Positions 34,429 to 43,482 are shown, counted from the stretch's first letter. The stretch is DNA of 64,000 bases from Actinomycetota bacterium (GCA_018268575.1 JAFDWF010000126.1:18236-82235); one strand, 5' to 3'. Notes: generated by a model from the sequence alone, not told the origin. Numbers and translations are program-made.

Positions 34429-35785
34429 GCCACCACCCCCTGAAGCTCTGCGCCGGCGCCTGCGGCAGCTCGCGGCTCACGGTCCAGGCGGCAAGCGGGC
34501 CGAGGAGCCGCTGGCCGGGGCCGAGCTCGCCGTGGCGGGCGGCTCGCTGGGCGGCTTCGTAGCCGCGCCGGGAGAGCAATATCCGCGCCAGCGCCCGCAT
34601 CGCCGCGCCCTCTCCCCGCGGTGCCTGCCCGCCCGCCACGACCCGAGCGCGCAGGTGGACGAGCACGGCGGGGATGTCGATCTTCACCGGGCAGACCTCG
34701 TAGCAGGCGCCGCACAGGGTGGAGGCCGCCGGCAGGCTCGCGTGCTCGCGCATGCCGCTCAGCTGCGGCGAGAGGATCGCGCCGATCGGGCCCGGGTAGG
34801 TCGACTCGTAGGCATGGCCGCCGGTCCGCTCGTAGACGGGACAGACGTTGAGGCAGGCGGAGCAGCGGATGCAGCGCAGGGACTGGCGCCCGACCGCGTC
34901 GGCGAGGACGTCGGTGCGACCGTTGTCGAGCAGGACCAGGTGGAAGTCGCGCGGGCCGTCGCCGTCCTCGCGGGCGCCGGTCCACAGCGAGGTGTAGGGG
35001 TTCATCCGCTCGCCGGTCGCCGAGCGGGCCAGCAACGGCAGCATCGTCGCCAGGTCGGCGAACCGCGGCACCACCTTCTCGATCCCCATCAGGGTGATCA
35101 GGGTGTGGGGGAGGGTCGTGCACATCCGCCCGTTTCCCTCCGACTCGACCAGGCAGACGGCGCCCGTCTCGGCGACCGCGAAGTTGGCGCCGGAGATGCC
35201 GACGCCGACGCTGAGGAAGCGCTCGCGCAGGTGCCGCCGCGCCGCCGCCGCGAGCTCGCGCGGCTCGGGCGAGAGCCCGCGCTCGCCGAGCTTGGCTTCG
35301 AAGAGGTCGCGGATCTCGACCCGGTTGCGGTGGATCGCGGGGACGAGGATGTGGGAGGGGCGGTCGTCGCCGAGCTGCACGATCAGCTCGGCGAGGTCGG
35401 TCTCGTGAGCGGTGATCCCGGCCGCGGCGAGCGCCTCGTCGAGGCCGATCTCCTCGCTCGCCATCGACTTCACCTTGATCGCCTCGGTGCTCCCGGCGGC
35501 GCGCACGAGGCGGGCGATGATCGCCGTCGCGGCGGCGGCGTCGGGCGCCCAGTGGACGCTCCCTCCGGCGGCTTGGACCGCGGCCTCGAGCCGTTCCAGC
35601 TGGCGATCGAGGTCGAGCAGGGCGGCGTCCTTGATCGCGGCGCCGGCCTCGCGCTGCCGCTCCCAGTCGGCCACCTCGGAGACCACCGCCGCCCGCCGCG
35701 CCCGGATCGTCCGCGTCGCTCGGGCCAGGTTGTGGCGCAGCTGGGGGTTCGCGAGCGCGCTCTTCGCCGCGGTCGGGAAGCTCAT
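34412..35785 (-). CDS. lutB: LutB-type iron-sulfur protein of L-lactate utilisation
   Basis: A 457-residue protein with an N-terminal LUD domain (GANFAVAETGAVCLVESEGN) and a C-terminal double 4Fe-4S region: CIRCSACLNVCPVY and CGACYEVCPVKIDIP. These are the features of LutB, the electron-carrying subunit of the LutABC lactate oxidase. It overlaps both LutA (ATGA-type) and LutC. Length agrees with the family. Confidence 0.92.
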   Translation of the reverse strand: MSFPTAAKSALANPQLRHNLARATRTIRARRAAVVSEVADWERQREAGAAIKDAALLDLDRQLERLEAAVQAAGGSVHWAPDAAAATAIIARLVRAAGSTEAIKVKSMASEEIGLDEALAAAGITAHETDLAELIVQLGDDRPSHILVPAIHRNRVEIRDLFEAKLGERGLSPEPRELAAAARRHLRERFLSVGVGISGANFAVAETGAVCLVESEGNGRMCTTLPHTLITLMGIEKVVPRFADLATMLPLLARSATGERMNPYTSLWTGAREDGDGPRDFHLVLLDNGRTDVLADAVGRQSLRCIRCSACLNVCPVYERTGGHAYESTYPGPIGAILSPQLSGMREHASLPAASTLCGACYEVCPVKIDIPAVLVHLRARVVAGGQAPRGEGAAMRALARILLSRRGYEAAQRAARHGELGPGQRLLGPLAAWTVSRELPQAPAQSFRGWWHEHRA

Positions 35786-36471
35786 CCCTGGGCCGCCAGG
35801 ATCTCGGCCAGGTGGACCGTCCGCACGCCGGCGCGGAGCCGGCGCAGGCCGCCGCCGATATGCATCAGGCAGGAGTTGTCGACCGCCGTGCAGACTTCGG
35901 CGCCGGAGTTGAGCAGGTGCCCGATCTTGTCGGTCAGCATCGCGGTGGAGACGTCGGCGTTCTTGACCGCGAAGGTGCCGCCGAAGCCGCAGCAGGAATC
36001 GGCCTCCGCGAGCTCGAGCAGGTCGATCTCGCGGACCTTGCCCAGCAGCCTCGAAGGGGCGTCGCCGAGCTGCAGCGACCGCAGCGAGTGGCAGGTCGGG
36101 TGGTAGGCGACGCTGTGCGGGAAGCGCGCCCCGACGTCCTCGACCCCGAGCTCGGAGACCAGGAAGCTGCAGAGATCATGCACCGGCGGGGCCTCGCCGA
36201 CCAGCTCCGGGTAGTGCTCGCGCATCGTCGCCGCGCAGGAGGCCGAGGGGGTGACGATCGCCTCGGCGCCCGCCAGCGCACGCAGTTGGCGCCGGGCCAG
36301 CCGCGCCGCCTCCGCGGGGTAGCCGGTGTTGAGGTGCATCTGCCCGCAGCAGGTCTGCTCGCGCGGGAAGCTGACCGTGCAGCCGACCCGCTCGAGGACT
36401 TCGACCGTGGCCCGCCCGGTGGCGGGGAAGAAGGTGTCGTTGAGGCAGGTGATGAAGAGCGCTACGCGCAC
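35782..36471 (-). CDS. lutA: LutA-type Cys-rich Fe-S oxidoreductase
   Basis: A 229-residue protein with two CCG domains: FITCLNDTFFP with TCCGQMHLNTGY, and YHPTCHSLR with DSCCGFGGTFAVKN. This double pattern defines LutA/GlpC-like Fe-S or non-heme subunits. It begins the lutABC run and follows the regulator-aldolase fusion after 18 bases, so it may share that gene's promoter. Confidence 0.92.
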   Translation of the reverse strand: MRVALFITCLNDTFFPATGRATVEVLERVGCTVSFPREQTCCGQMHLNTGYPAEAARLARRQLRALAGAEAIVTPSASCAATMREHYPELVGEAPPVHDLCSFLVSELGVEDVGARFPHSVAYHPTCHSLRSLQLGDAPSRLLGKVREIDLLELAEADSCCGFGGTFAVKNADVSTAMLTDKIGHLLNSGAEVCTAVDNSCLMHIGGGLRRLRAGVRTVHLAEILAAQG

Positions 36472-36489
36472 GATCTCGTCGTGTCCGGG

Positions 36490-37911
36490 TCAGGCCGGCC
36501 CGGCACCGTTGGACCGAGCCTCGGCGAGTTCGTCGCCGAGCGCGCGCGCGTAGAGGTTGATGTCGGTGCCGACCGCAATCATCCGGAAGCCGCGCTCGCG
36601 CCGGCTCTGCGCGGCGGCGACCGAGCCGCAGAGGATCCCGGCCGTGATCCCGGCCGCCTCGCAGGCGGCGACCACCCGCTCCTCGGCCTCGCGCAGGCGG
36701 GGGTCGTCGATCGCCCCCGGGATGCCCATCGAGATCGAGAGGTCGTACTCGCCGACCCAGAGCACGTCGACGCCGGGGGTGGCCGCGATCGCCTCGACGT
36801 TCTCGAGGCCCTCGGCCGTCTCGATGAAGAGGATCACCATCGTCTCCGCGTCCGCCGCCGCCGTCGCCGTGGGGACGCCGACGGCGATCTGGTCGGGATA
36901 GATCAGCCCGAAGCCGCGGCCACCCTCCGGTCCGCCGAAGCGCGCCGCTTCGACCACCCGCGCGGCCTCCTCGGCATCGCCGACCATCGGGACCATGACG
37001 CCGGCGGCGCCGGCGTCGAGCACGGTCGAGACCTGGTGGCGGGCGGAGCCCTGGACGCGAACGATCGGCGCCACCGGCTCCGCCCGCGCGGTCGCCAGCA
37101 GCGGCAGCACCTCGGGCACGCCCCAGCCGGTGTGCTCGAGGTCGATGACGACGAAGTCGGCGCCGGCTTCGGCGAGGATGCGCGGCAGGCCGTAGGTGTT
37201 GAACTCGAACAGCATCGTCCCGAGGACCACCTCGCCGGCCTGCAGTCGGGCGCGGAGCCCGCTTCCGGCGGCGCCCGAGCTGGTTGCGGCCGGCGCCGCC
37301 GACGCTCCCTGCATCGGCGCGGAGGCCGGGCGCGCGGCCGGGTACTGCTGGACGGAGACCCCCCGGGCCGAGCCGCCGACCGCCTGGTAATGGTGGGGGC
37401 GGTCGGCGCTGAAGGTGAGCATGTCGCCGGCCTCGAGCCGGATCGAGTCGTGCCCGGCGAGGACTTCGATCTCCCCTTCCATCGCCAGGAAGTGCTCGAT
37501 CACGCCCGGGCCGTGCGGCTCGGAGTCGCGCCGGGCGCCGTCGGTCATCGTCATCAGGTAGATCTCGATCTGGCCGTTCATCTGCCAGCCCGCCATCAGC
37601 CGCGCCTCGTAGTTGGGCTGCTCGAAGACCAAGGCGGCGCGCTCGTCGTGGCGCACGACGTGGAAGGACTCCTCCACCCCGTCGGAGTCGAAGAGGAAGC
37701 CGAGCGGGATATTGAGCGCGCTCGCCAACGCCCAGAGGGTGTCGAGCGAGGGGTTGCCGTTGTGGCGCTCGAGCTGGGAGACCGTCGACTTGGAGACGTT
37801 CGCCGCCCGCGCGACCGCGGAGACCGACATGCCGCGACGCTGGCGCCACTCGCGCAGCTTCGAGCCCGCCAGCTTCGATGGATGAGGGCCCGACCCTCCC
37901 CGACTGTTCAT
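36490..37911 (-). CDS. fusion: XRE helix-turn-helix + cupin + HpcH/HpaI aldolase
   Basis: One uninterrupted 473-codon frame with three domains. Residues 17-71 form an XRE helix-turn-helix (MSVSAVARAANVSKSTVSQL). Residues about 95-190 form a cupin sensor (EGEIEVLAGHDSIRLEAGD, RPHHY). After a 28-residue Ala/Ser/Pro linker, residues 218-465 form a complete HpcH/HpaI class II aldolase with likely catalytic His260 (DLEHTGW), Arg285, metal ligands Glu364 (FIETAEG) and Asp390 (GEYDLSIS). An ATG at residue 200 might allow a separate aldolase. The protein could regulate its own pathway and also cleave a 4-hydroxy-2-oxo acid to pyruvate plus aldehyde. A sequencing-created fusion would need a lost stop, but no sign of one is visible. 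Confidence 0.87.
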   Translation of the reverse strand: MNSRGGSGPHPSKLAGSKLREWRQRRGMSVSAVARAANVSKSTVSQLERHNGNPSLDTLWALASALNIPLGFLFDSDGVEESFHVVRHDERAALVFEQPNYEARLMAGWQMNGQIEIYLMTMTDGARRDSEPHGPGVIEHFLAMEGEIEVLAGHDSIRLEAGDMLTFSADRPHHYQAVGGSARGVSVQQYPAARPASAPMQGASAAPAATSSGAAGSGLRARLQAGEVVLGTMLFEFNTYGLPRILAEAGADFVVIDLEHTGWGVPEVLPLLATARAEPVAPIVRVQGSARHQVSTVLDAGAAGVMVPMVGDAEEAARVVEAARFGGPEGGRGFGLIYPDQIAVGVPTATAAADAETMVILFIETAEGLENVEAIAATPGVDVLWVGEYDLSISMGIPGAIDDPRLREAEERVVAACEAAGITAGILCGSVAAAQSRRERGFRMIAVGTDINLYARALGDELAEARSNGAGPA

Positions 37912-37938
37912 TCAGCTCCCATGCCCTTTCTCCGGTGC

Positions 37939-37963
37939 ATCGTTCGATATTTAGATCAACGAT
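37939..37963. promoter_or_regulatory. candidate operator for the XRE-cupin regulator
   Basis: An inverted repeat ATCGTT-13 bases-AACGAT (37939-37944, 37958-37963) immediately downstream of the minus-strand -10 box. Its left arm ATCGTTCGAT recurs as TTCGTTCGAT directly after the -10 of the plus-strand promoter (38075-38084). Confidence 0.5.
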
Positions 37964-37972
37964 CGCTCTGTC

Positions 37973-38002
37973 ATTTAACCAGACCGCCCAACGGCACGTC
38001 AA
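37973..38002 (-). promoter_or_regulatory. promoter of the XRE-cupin-aldolase/lut operon
   Basis: On the minus strand TTGACG (38002-37997) and TTAAAT (37978-37973) are separated by 18 bases. The start point would fall near 37966, inside or next to the operator palindrome. Confidence 0.6.
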
Positions 38003-38046
38003 TTACGGCATGTGTTCACTGAATAACCCCTAGCGGGTCGCCAATC

Positions 38047-38075
38047 TTGACACAACGGCGCAATCTGGCTACGGT
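38047..38075 (+). promoter_or_regulatory. promoter of the binding-protein/amidase operon
   Basis: Consensus -35 TTGACA (38047-38052), 17-base spacer, -10 TACGGT (38070-38075). TCGTTCGAT at 38076-38084 overlaps the predicted start site and matches the half-site of the divergent promoter. Confidence 0.7.
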
Positions 38076-38134
38076 TCGTTCGATCTAGAAAACGCTTTTG
38101 GGTTGAAGTGCTTTCGAATCATTAGGAGGAGAAT

Positions 38135-39772
38135 GTGAAGTCTGATACCAACGGGACGGGGGCCGGGGTGCCCGACGGTCCGTTCTCTCGTCTCACCAGG
38201 CGCGACGTCCTGCGCGCGGGCGCGGCGGGCGCGACGGCGATCTCGGTCGGCGGCCTGCTCGCCGCCTGCGGATCGTCCTCCACCACCACTTCCTCGGGCT
38301 CGGGTGCGGGTGCGGCGAACGCGGGCAAGCCGCGGCGCGGCGGCAGCCTCACCGCGGCGATGGTCGGCGGCACCCCGAACGACACGCTCGAGGCCGACGC
38401 CGCCTACAACTTCCCCGAGCCGATGCGCAACTTCGCGCTCTACAACGGACTCGTCGCCCTCGATCCCGACGGCAAGTCGATCTCCAACGTGCTTGCCGAA
38501 GAGATCAGCGCGAGCAAGGACTCGATGACCTGGACGATCCGCCTCAAACCGGAAATCGAGTTCCACGACGGCAAGCCGCTGACCGCCAAGGACGTCCTCT
38601 TCACGCTCAACCGGATCGCCGACCCGAAGCTGCTGCTGACCGGAATCACCGCGGTCGCGCCGATCGACCTCAAGGCCGCCAAGGTGGTCGACCCGTTGAC
38701 CCTGCGACTGCCGATGAAGACGCCGTACGCGACCTTCGTCGAACAGCTCTGCAACAACTACTACTTCGGGATCGTGCCGGAAGGCTATGACCCGAACAAG
38801 CCGATCGGCACCGGACCGTTCAAGTTCGAGTCGTTCACGGCCGGCGAACAGAGCGTCTTCGCCCGCAACCCGAACTACTTCAAAAGCGGGCTGCCCTACC
38901 TCGACAAGCTGACGATCATCGATTCCTTCCAGGAACCGACGGCGGCGTTGAACGCGCTCAAATCGGGCACCGTCGACGTCTTCGTCAACGCGCCGCCCGA
39001 CCTCAACAGCCAGGTGGCGGGGGACAGCACGCTGCGCACCCTGATCTCCGCACCGGGCCTCTGGGTGCCGTTCACGATGCGTGCCGACGTGAAGCCGTTC
39101 GACGACGAACGCGTGCGACAGGCGTTCCGCCTGATGGTCAACCGCCAGCAGATGCTGGCCTCCTCGGTCGGCGGGATGGGCGTCGTCGCCAACGACGTCT
39201 ACGGCCTCCACGACCCCTGCTACGACAGCTCGCTGACGCGCGAACAGGACATCGAACAGGCGAAGGCGCTGCTCAAGCAGGCGGGGCAGGAAAACCTCAC
39301 GGTCGAACTCGTCACCGCGCCGATCGCGGCCGGGGCTACCGAGTCCGCCCAGGTCCTCGTCCAGCAGGCAAAGGAAGCCGGGGTGACGGTGAACCTGCGC
39401 AACACCAACGTCACCACGTTCTTCACCAACTACCTCAAATGGACGTTCGGCCAGGACTTCCTCGCCTACGACCCGATCCTCAACATGGCCGCCCAGACCT
39501 CGATCCCGGGTGCGCCCTTCGGCACCACCCATTTCGACGACGGGGAATTCAACAAGCTCTACGAACAGGCGAACCGGACCGCCAGCACCTCCGGGCGTTG
39601 CAACCTGAAGAAAGAGATGCAGAAAATCCTCTTCGACCGCGGCGCCTACATCATCCCTTCGTTCAACCGGACCCTCGACATCATGTCGACCCAGGTCAAC
39701 GGGTTCTACGAAAACGCCGGTACCGGGATGCCGCTCGGCAACGGTGACTGGGAGAACGCGTGGATCGCCTGA
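38135..39772 (+). CDS. solute-binding protein, SBP family 5, Tat lipoprotein signal
   Basis: A 545-residue binding protein for an oligopeptide/amine-type ABC importer. The start must be GTG 38135, since the nearby ATG 38133 reads straight into TGA; AGGAGG lies 5 bases upstream. The signal peptide has a twin-arginine motif (SRLTRRDVLRAG) and a lipobox LLAACGSS, so it is probably exported folded and lipid-anchored. The mature domain has RLKPEIEFHDGKPLTAKDVLF of the family. The matching permease and ATPase genes lie 5 kb downstream after five enzyme genes in the same operon. Confidence 0.9.
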   Translation: MKSDTNGTGAGVPDGPFSRLTRRDVLRAGAAGATAISVGGLLAACGSSSTTTSSGSGAGAANAGKPRRGGSLTAAMVGGTPNDTLEADAAYNFPEPMRNFALYNGLVALDPDGKSISNVLAEEISASKDSMTWTIRLKPEIEFHDGKPLTAKDVLFTLNRIADPKLLLTGITAVAPIDLKAAKVVDPLTLRLPMKTPYATFVEQLCNNYYFGIVPEGYDPNKPIGTGPFKFESFTAGEQSVFARNPNYFKSGLPYLDKLTIIDSFQEPTAALNALKSGTVDVFVNAPPDLNSQVAGDSTLRTLISAPGLWVPFTMRADVKPFDDERVRQAFRLMVNRQQMLASSVGGMGVVANDVYGLHDPCYDSSLTREQDIEQAKALLKQAGQENLTVELVTAPIAAGATESAQVLVQQAKEAGVTVNLRNTNVTTFFTNYLKWTFGQDFLAYDPILNMAAQTSIPGAPFGTTHFDDGEFNKLYEQANRTASTSGRCNLKKEMQKILFDRGAYIIPSFNRTLDIMSTQVNGFYENAGTGMPLGNGDWENAWIA

Positions 39773-39773
39773 G

Positions 39774-40718
39774 ATGAGCGGCCCGCCCCTCTTCCCGCTG
39801 GTCGGCGTGCCCACCTTCCTGCGGGCGCCCTACCAGCCGGACCTCGACCAGCTCGACGCGACGATCGCCGTCGTCGGCGTGCCCAGCGACGAGGGCTCGC
39901 CCTTCCTGCCGGGCACGCGGCTGGCGCCGCGCAGCCTCCGCGAACACTCGATGCGCCTCTGCGCGGGCGGGGCCGGGTACTACGACGCGGGTCTGCGGCG
40001 GACCTTCCTCGAGCGCGAGATGAGGGCGGGCCGGATCGTCGACGTGGGCGACGCGGCGATTCTCCCCACCAACGCCCCGGCGAGCTTCGACAACGTCACC
40101 GCGAAGGTGCGCGGCATCCTCGAGCGGGGGGCGCTGCCGGTCGCGCTCGGTGGCGACCATGCGACCACCTGGCCGGTCGTCCGCGCCTTCGCGGGCGAGC
40201 CGATGCACGTGGTCCAGTTCGATGCCCACCTCGACTTCGAGCCCTTCGAACACGGCCTGGAATGCACCAACGGGCACGGCTTCCGTCACATCGCCGCCAG
40301 CCCCGACGTCGCCGGCCTGACCCAGGTCGGCATCCGCGGCATCCGCAACGGCCGCCGGCAGCTGGACGAAGCGCTCGAGGCCGGCAACCGGGTGGTGCTG
40401 ATCGACGAGTTCCGCGAGGGCGGCCTGGCGGAGGCGCTGGCGGCGATCCCGGCCGGGGAGCGCTGCTACGTCAGCATCGATATCGATGTCCTCGACCTCT
40501 CGCTGGTGCCGGGCTGCGTCTCGGCGGAGCCGGACGGGATGTCCTACCCGGAGCTGCGCGATGCGCTCGGCAGCGTCGCCCGGCACCTGCGGGTGGTCGG
40601 GTTCGACCTCTGTGAGGTGAACCCCATGCTGGACGTCGGCACCGGCGTCACCTCGTACTTGGGAGCGCACACGATCGTCGAGTTTCTCGGGCGCATCTGC
40701 GCCGAAGCGGAAAACTGA
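39774..40718 (+). CDS. ureohydrolase (arginase/agmatinase/guanidino-acid hydrolase family)
   Basis: A 314-residue binuclear manganese amidinohydrolase. Ligands are His129 (GGDHATTWP), Asp150/His152/Asp154 (DAHLDF) and Asp236/Asp238 (SIDIDVLD). The usual DPxxxPG reads DLSLVPG, a substitution near the substrate pocket. The enzyme releases urea from a guanidino compound. Given the amidase encoded next and an aminotransferase further on, a guanidino acid such as 4-guanidinobutyrate is a plausible substrate, which is inference. ATG 39774 lies 1 base after the preceding stop. Confidence 0.88.
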   Translation: MSGPPLFPLVGVPTFLRAPYQPDLDQLDATIAVVGVPSDEGSPFLPGTRLAPRSLREHSMRLCAGGAGYYDAGLRRTFLEREMRAGRIVDVGDAAILPTNAPASFDNVTAKVRGILERGALPVALGGDHATTWPVVRAFAGEPMHVVQFDAHLDFEPFEHGLECTNGHGFRHIAASPDVAGLTQVGIRGIRNGRRQLDEALEAGNRVVLIDEFREGGLAEALAAIPAGERCYVSIDIDVLDLSLVPGCVSAEPDGMSYPELRDALGSVARHLRVVGFDLCEVNPMLDVGTGVTSYLGAHTIVEFLGRICAEAEN

Positions 40719-40730
40719 GAGGAGTCAACG

Positions 40731-41756
40731 ATGCGACATGGCGACATCAGCTCGAGCCCCGACTGCGTCGGGGTGGCCGTGGTCAACTACGAGATGCCGC
40801 GCCTGCACACCCGGGCGGAAGTCGAGGCCAACTGCCGTCAGATCGCGGCCATGATCGCCGGCATCAAGGCGGGGCTGCCGGGCCTCGACCTGGTGATCTT
40901 CCCCGAGTACAGCACCCACGGGATCATGTACGACCGCGAGGAGATGTTCGAGAACGCGGCGACCGTGCCGGGGTTCGAGACCGAGATCTTCTCCGCCGCC
41001 TGCCGCGAGGCCGGGGTCTGGGGCGTCTTCTCGCTGACCGGCGAGCGCCACGAGGAGCACCCGGACAAGAACCCGTACAACACCCTGATGCTGATCGACG
41101 ACGAGGGGGAGATCGTCCAGCGCTACCGCAAGATCCTCCCCTGGGCGCCGATCGAGGCCTGGTACCCCGGCGGCGGCACGACGGTGACCGAGGGCCCGAA
41201 GGGCCTGCAGCTGAGCCTGATCGTCTGCGACGACGGCAACTACCCCGAGATCTGGCGCGACTGCGTGATGAAGGGGGCGGAGCTGGTCGTGCGTTGCCAG
41301 GGCTACATGTACCCGGCCAAGGACCAGCAGATCATGGTCTCGCGGGCGATGGCGTGGATGAACAACACCTACGTCGCGGTGGCCAACGCGGCCGGCTTCG
41401 ACGGCGTCTACTCCTATTTCGGCCACTCGGCGATCATCGGCTTCGACGGCCGCACCCTGGCCGAATGCGAGACCGAGGCCAACGGGGTCCAGTACGCCGA
41501 GCTGTCGGTCTCGTTGATCCGCGACGCACGCGCCAACTGGCAGTCGCAGAACCACCTGTTCAAGCTCCTGCACCGCGGCTACACGGGCGTGGTCCAGTCG
41601 GGCGACGGCGAGAAAGGCGTCGCCGAGTGCCCGTTCGAGTTCTACCGCCAGTGGGTCGAGGACCCGCGGGGCGCCCAGCGCCAGGTCGAGGCGCTGACCC
41701 GCTCGACCCTGGGGACGCCAGACGCGCCGGTCGCGGCGCTGCCGGGGCGCTGCTGA
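40731..41756 (+). CDS. amiE: aliphatic amidase
   Basis: A 341-residue nitrilase-superfamily amidase that follows AmiE nearly along its whole length, from the opening MRHGDISSS to [12 protein letters not shown]. The catalytic Glu59 (FPEYSTHG), Lys134 (RYRKILPW) and Cys166 (LIVCDDGN) fall at the standard AmiE positions. It hydrolyses short aliphatic amides to acid and ammonia and is cytoplasmic. GAGAGGAG precedes ATG 40731. Within this operon the substrate may be an omega-guanidino amide rather than acetamide, an inference from the adjoining ureohydrolase. Confidence 0.95.
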   Translation: MRHGDISSSPDCVGVAVVNYEMPRLHTRAEVEANCRQIAAMIAGIKAGLPGLDLVIFPEYSTHGIMYDREEMFENAATVPGFETEIFSAACREAGVWGVFSLTGERHEEHPDKNPYNTLMLIDDEGEIVQRYRKILPWAPIEAWYPGGGTTVTEGPKGLQLSLIVCDDGNYPEIWRDCVMKGAELVVRCQGYMYPAKDQQIMVSRAMAWMNNTYVAVANAAGFDGVYSYFGHSAIIGFDGRTLAECETEANGVQYAELSVSLIRDARANWQSQNHLFKLLHRGYTGVVQSGDGEKGVAECPFEFYRQWVEDPRGAQRQVEALTRSTLGTPDAPVAALPGRC

Positions 41757-42634
41757 TGAAGTTCGGCCTCTTCCTCATGCCGCTGGTCGCCGAGGTCGCG
41801 ACCTTCCGCGAAACGGTCGAACGGGCCGACCAGGTAGCCGGGATCGACTCGATCTGGCTCGCCGAGCCGCACCTGCTCGCCTTCGAGCGCTACGAGTCGG
41901 TGTTCCCCTACAGCGAGGACGGCTCGATGCCCGACGACTACAGCGCCGAGGGGGAGCTCGACGGCCTGCTCGGGCTCGCCTACACCGCGGCCCTGACCGA
42001 GCGGGTGCGGATCGGCGTCGGCGTCTGCGTGGTCCCGCAATGGAAGCCGGTCTCGATCGCGAAGTCGGTGACCACGCTCGACCACCTCTCGGGCGGCCGC
42101 TTCGATTTCGGCGTCGGGATCGGCTGGCTGCGGGAGGAGTTCCGCGCGGTCGGCGCCTCCTTCGAGGACCGTGCCGCCCGCTGCGCCGCAGACCTCGAGA
42201 CGATGGCGGCCCTCTGGTCGGAGTCGGAGGAGGGGAGGGAGGCGCTGCCGGCGGAGCTGGCCGGCGGCGTCCAGGAACCGTTCCCGCTCCAACGCCCGCA
42301 CCCGCCGATCCATTTCGGCGGCAACAGCCGGCCCGCCCTGCGCCGGGTCGCCGAGCGCGGCCAAGGCTGGCTGCCGTGGGAGCTGGCGCCGGTCGCCGCG
42401 CGGGAGAAGATCGCCACCTTGGAGGAGCTGCTCGCGGCGCGGGGCCGCGAGCGCGGCGAGATCGTCGTCTCGGTCGCCACCGAAGCGCCGCTCGAGCAGA
42501 TCGACGTCGACGCCTACGCCGAGGCCGGGGTCGACCGGTTGTTGAGCGTCGTCGCCCCCCGGCGCTCGGCGGCCGAGGTCGACCAGCTGTTCGATCGGCT
42601 CGACTCGACCGTCGCCGCGGCGGCCGCGACGTGA
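41756..42634 (+). CDS. LLM-class flavin-dependent oxidoreductase
   Basis: A 292-residue luciferase-like monooxygenase fold. It opens with [10 protein letters not shown], has LTERVRIGVGVCVVPQ, TLDHLSGGRFDFGVGIGWL and RPHPPIHFGGNS, all typical of F420- or FMN-dependent members. ATG 41756 overlaps the amidase stop by one base. It could perform an oxidation or desaturation feeding the amidase. A more distant member of the family is at the left end of the window. Confidence 0.88.
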   Translation: MKFGLFLMPLVAEVATFRETVERADQVAGIDSIWLAEPHLLAFERYESVFPYSEDGSMPDDYSAEGELDGLLGLAYTAALTERVRIGVGVCVVPQWKPVSIAKSVTTLDHLSGGRFDFGVGIGWLREEFRAVGASFEDRAARCAADLETMAALWSESEEGREALPAELAGGVQEPFPLQRPHPPIHFGGNSRPALRRVAERGQGWLPWELAPVAAREKIATLEELLAARGRERGEIVVSVATEAPLEQIDVDAYAEAGVDRLLSVVAPRRSAAEVDQLFDRLDSTVAAAAAT

Positions 42635-43482
42635 GCCTCCCGAGCACCGCCTGCGAGGTCGTCGCGACCGGGCTCGACCACCCGGAGTGCGTCGCGGTCG
42701 GCCCCGATGGCGTCCTCTACTGCGGCGGCGAGGGCGGGCAGATCTTCCGCGTCGAGGCGGGCGGCGGCGCCGCGGTCGAGATCGCCAACGTCGGTGGCGA
42801 ATGCGGCGGGATCGCCCTCGACGGCGACGGCAACCTCTACGAGTGCAACATGACCAAGGTGGTGAACCGGATCTCGCCGGCGGGTGCGGTCGAGGTCTAC
42901 TCCGGCGGCACCGCCGAGCTGCCGATGACGGTGCCCAACTACCCGGTCTTCGACGATGCCGGCAACCTCTTCGTCTCCGACTCCGGCGACTGGGAGCTCT
43001 GCAACGGCAGGATCTACGTGGTCCGACCCTCGGGCGAGACCGAGCTCGCCTTCCCCGACTACCTCGCCTTCCCCAACGGGATGGCGCTCGACCGCGAGCG
43101 GGGCTGGCTCTACGTCGCCCAGTCGAGCGTCCGCAACGTGGTCCGCCTGCGGCTTCGCGACGGCAAGCTCGAGGGCCGGCCGGAGATCTACGCGTCCCTG
43201 CCCGCCTACGCGGTCCCCGACGGGCTGGCGCTGGCGGCCGCCGGCAACCTCTACGTCTCCTACTACGAGCCGAGCGTGATCCTCGTCGTCAAGCCCGACC
43301 GGTCGTTCGAGGTGCTGATCGAGGGCGCCGTCCACGGCCTCTTCAACCGGCCCACCAACGTCGCCTTCGCGCCGACGCCGGGGACCCTCTACTACGCCAA
43401 CTACGGCGGCCATGAGCTCGGCGCGCTGCCGGTCGCCGAGCCGGGCATGGCGTTGGCCTATCCCGTCCTCGGGAGGAGCTGA
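42631..43482 (+). CDS. SMP-30/gluconolactonase-like beta-propeller protein
   Basis: A 283-residue protein with repeated propeller blades (DHPECVAVGPDGVLYCGGEGG, LDGDGNLYECNM, DDAGNLFVSDSGDW, AFPNGMALDRERG, VPDGLALAAAGNLYVSYY). The N and D residues expected to bind the catalytic metal in SMP-30 lactonases are in these turns. GTG 42631 overlaps the preceding stop. It probably hydrolyses a lactone; no signal peptide is seen. Confidence 0.82.
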   Translation: MSLPSTACEVVATGLDHPECVAVGPDGVLYCGGEGGQIFRVEAGGGAAVEIANVGGECGGIALDGDGNLYECNMTKVVNRISPAGAVEVYSGGTAELPMTVPNYPVFDDAGNLFVSDSGDWELCNGRIYVVRPSGETELAFPDYLAFPNGMALDRERGWLYVAQSSVRNVVRLRLRDGKLEGRPEIYASLPAYAVPDGLALAAAGNLYVSYYEPSVILVVKPDRSFEVLIEGAVHGLFNRPTNVAFAPTPGTLYYANYGGHELGALPVAEPGMALAYPVLGRS

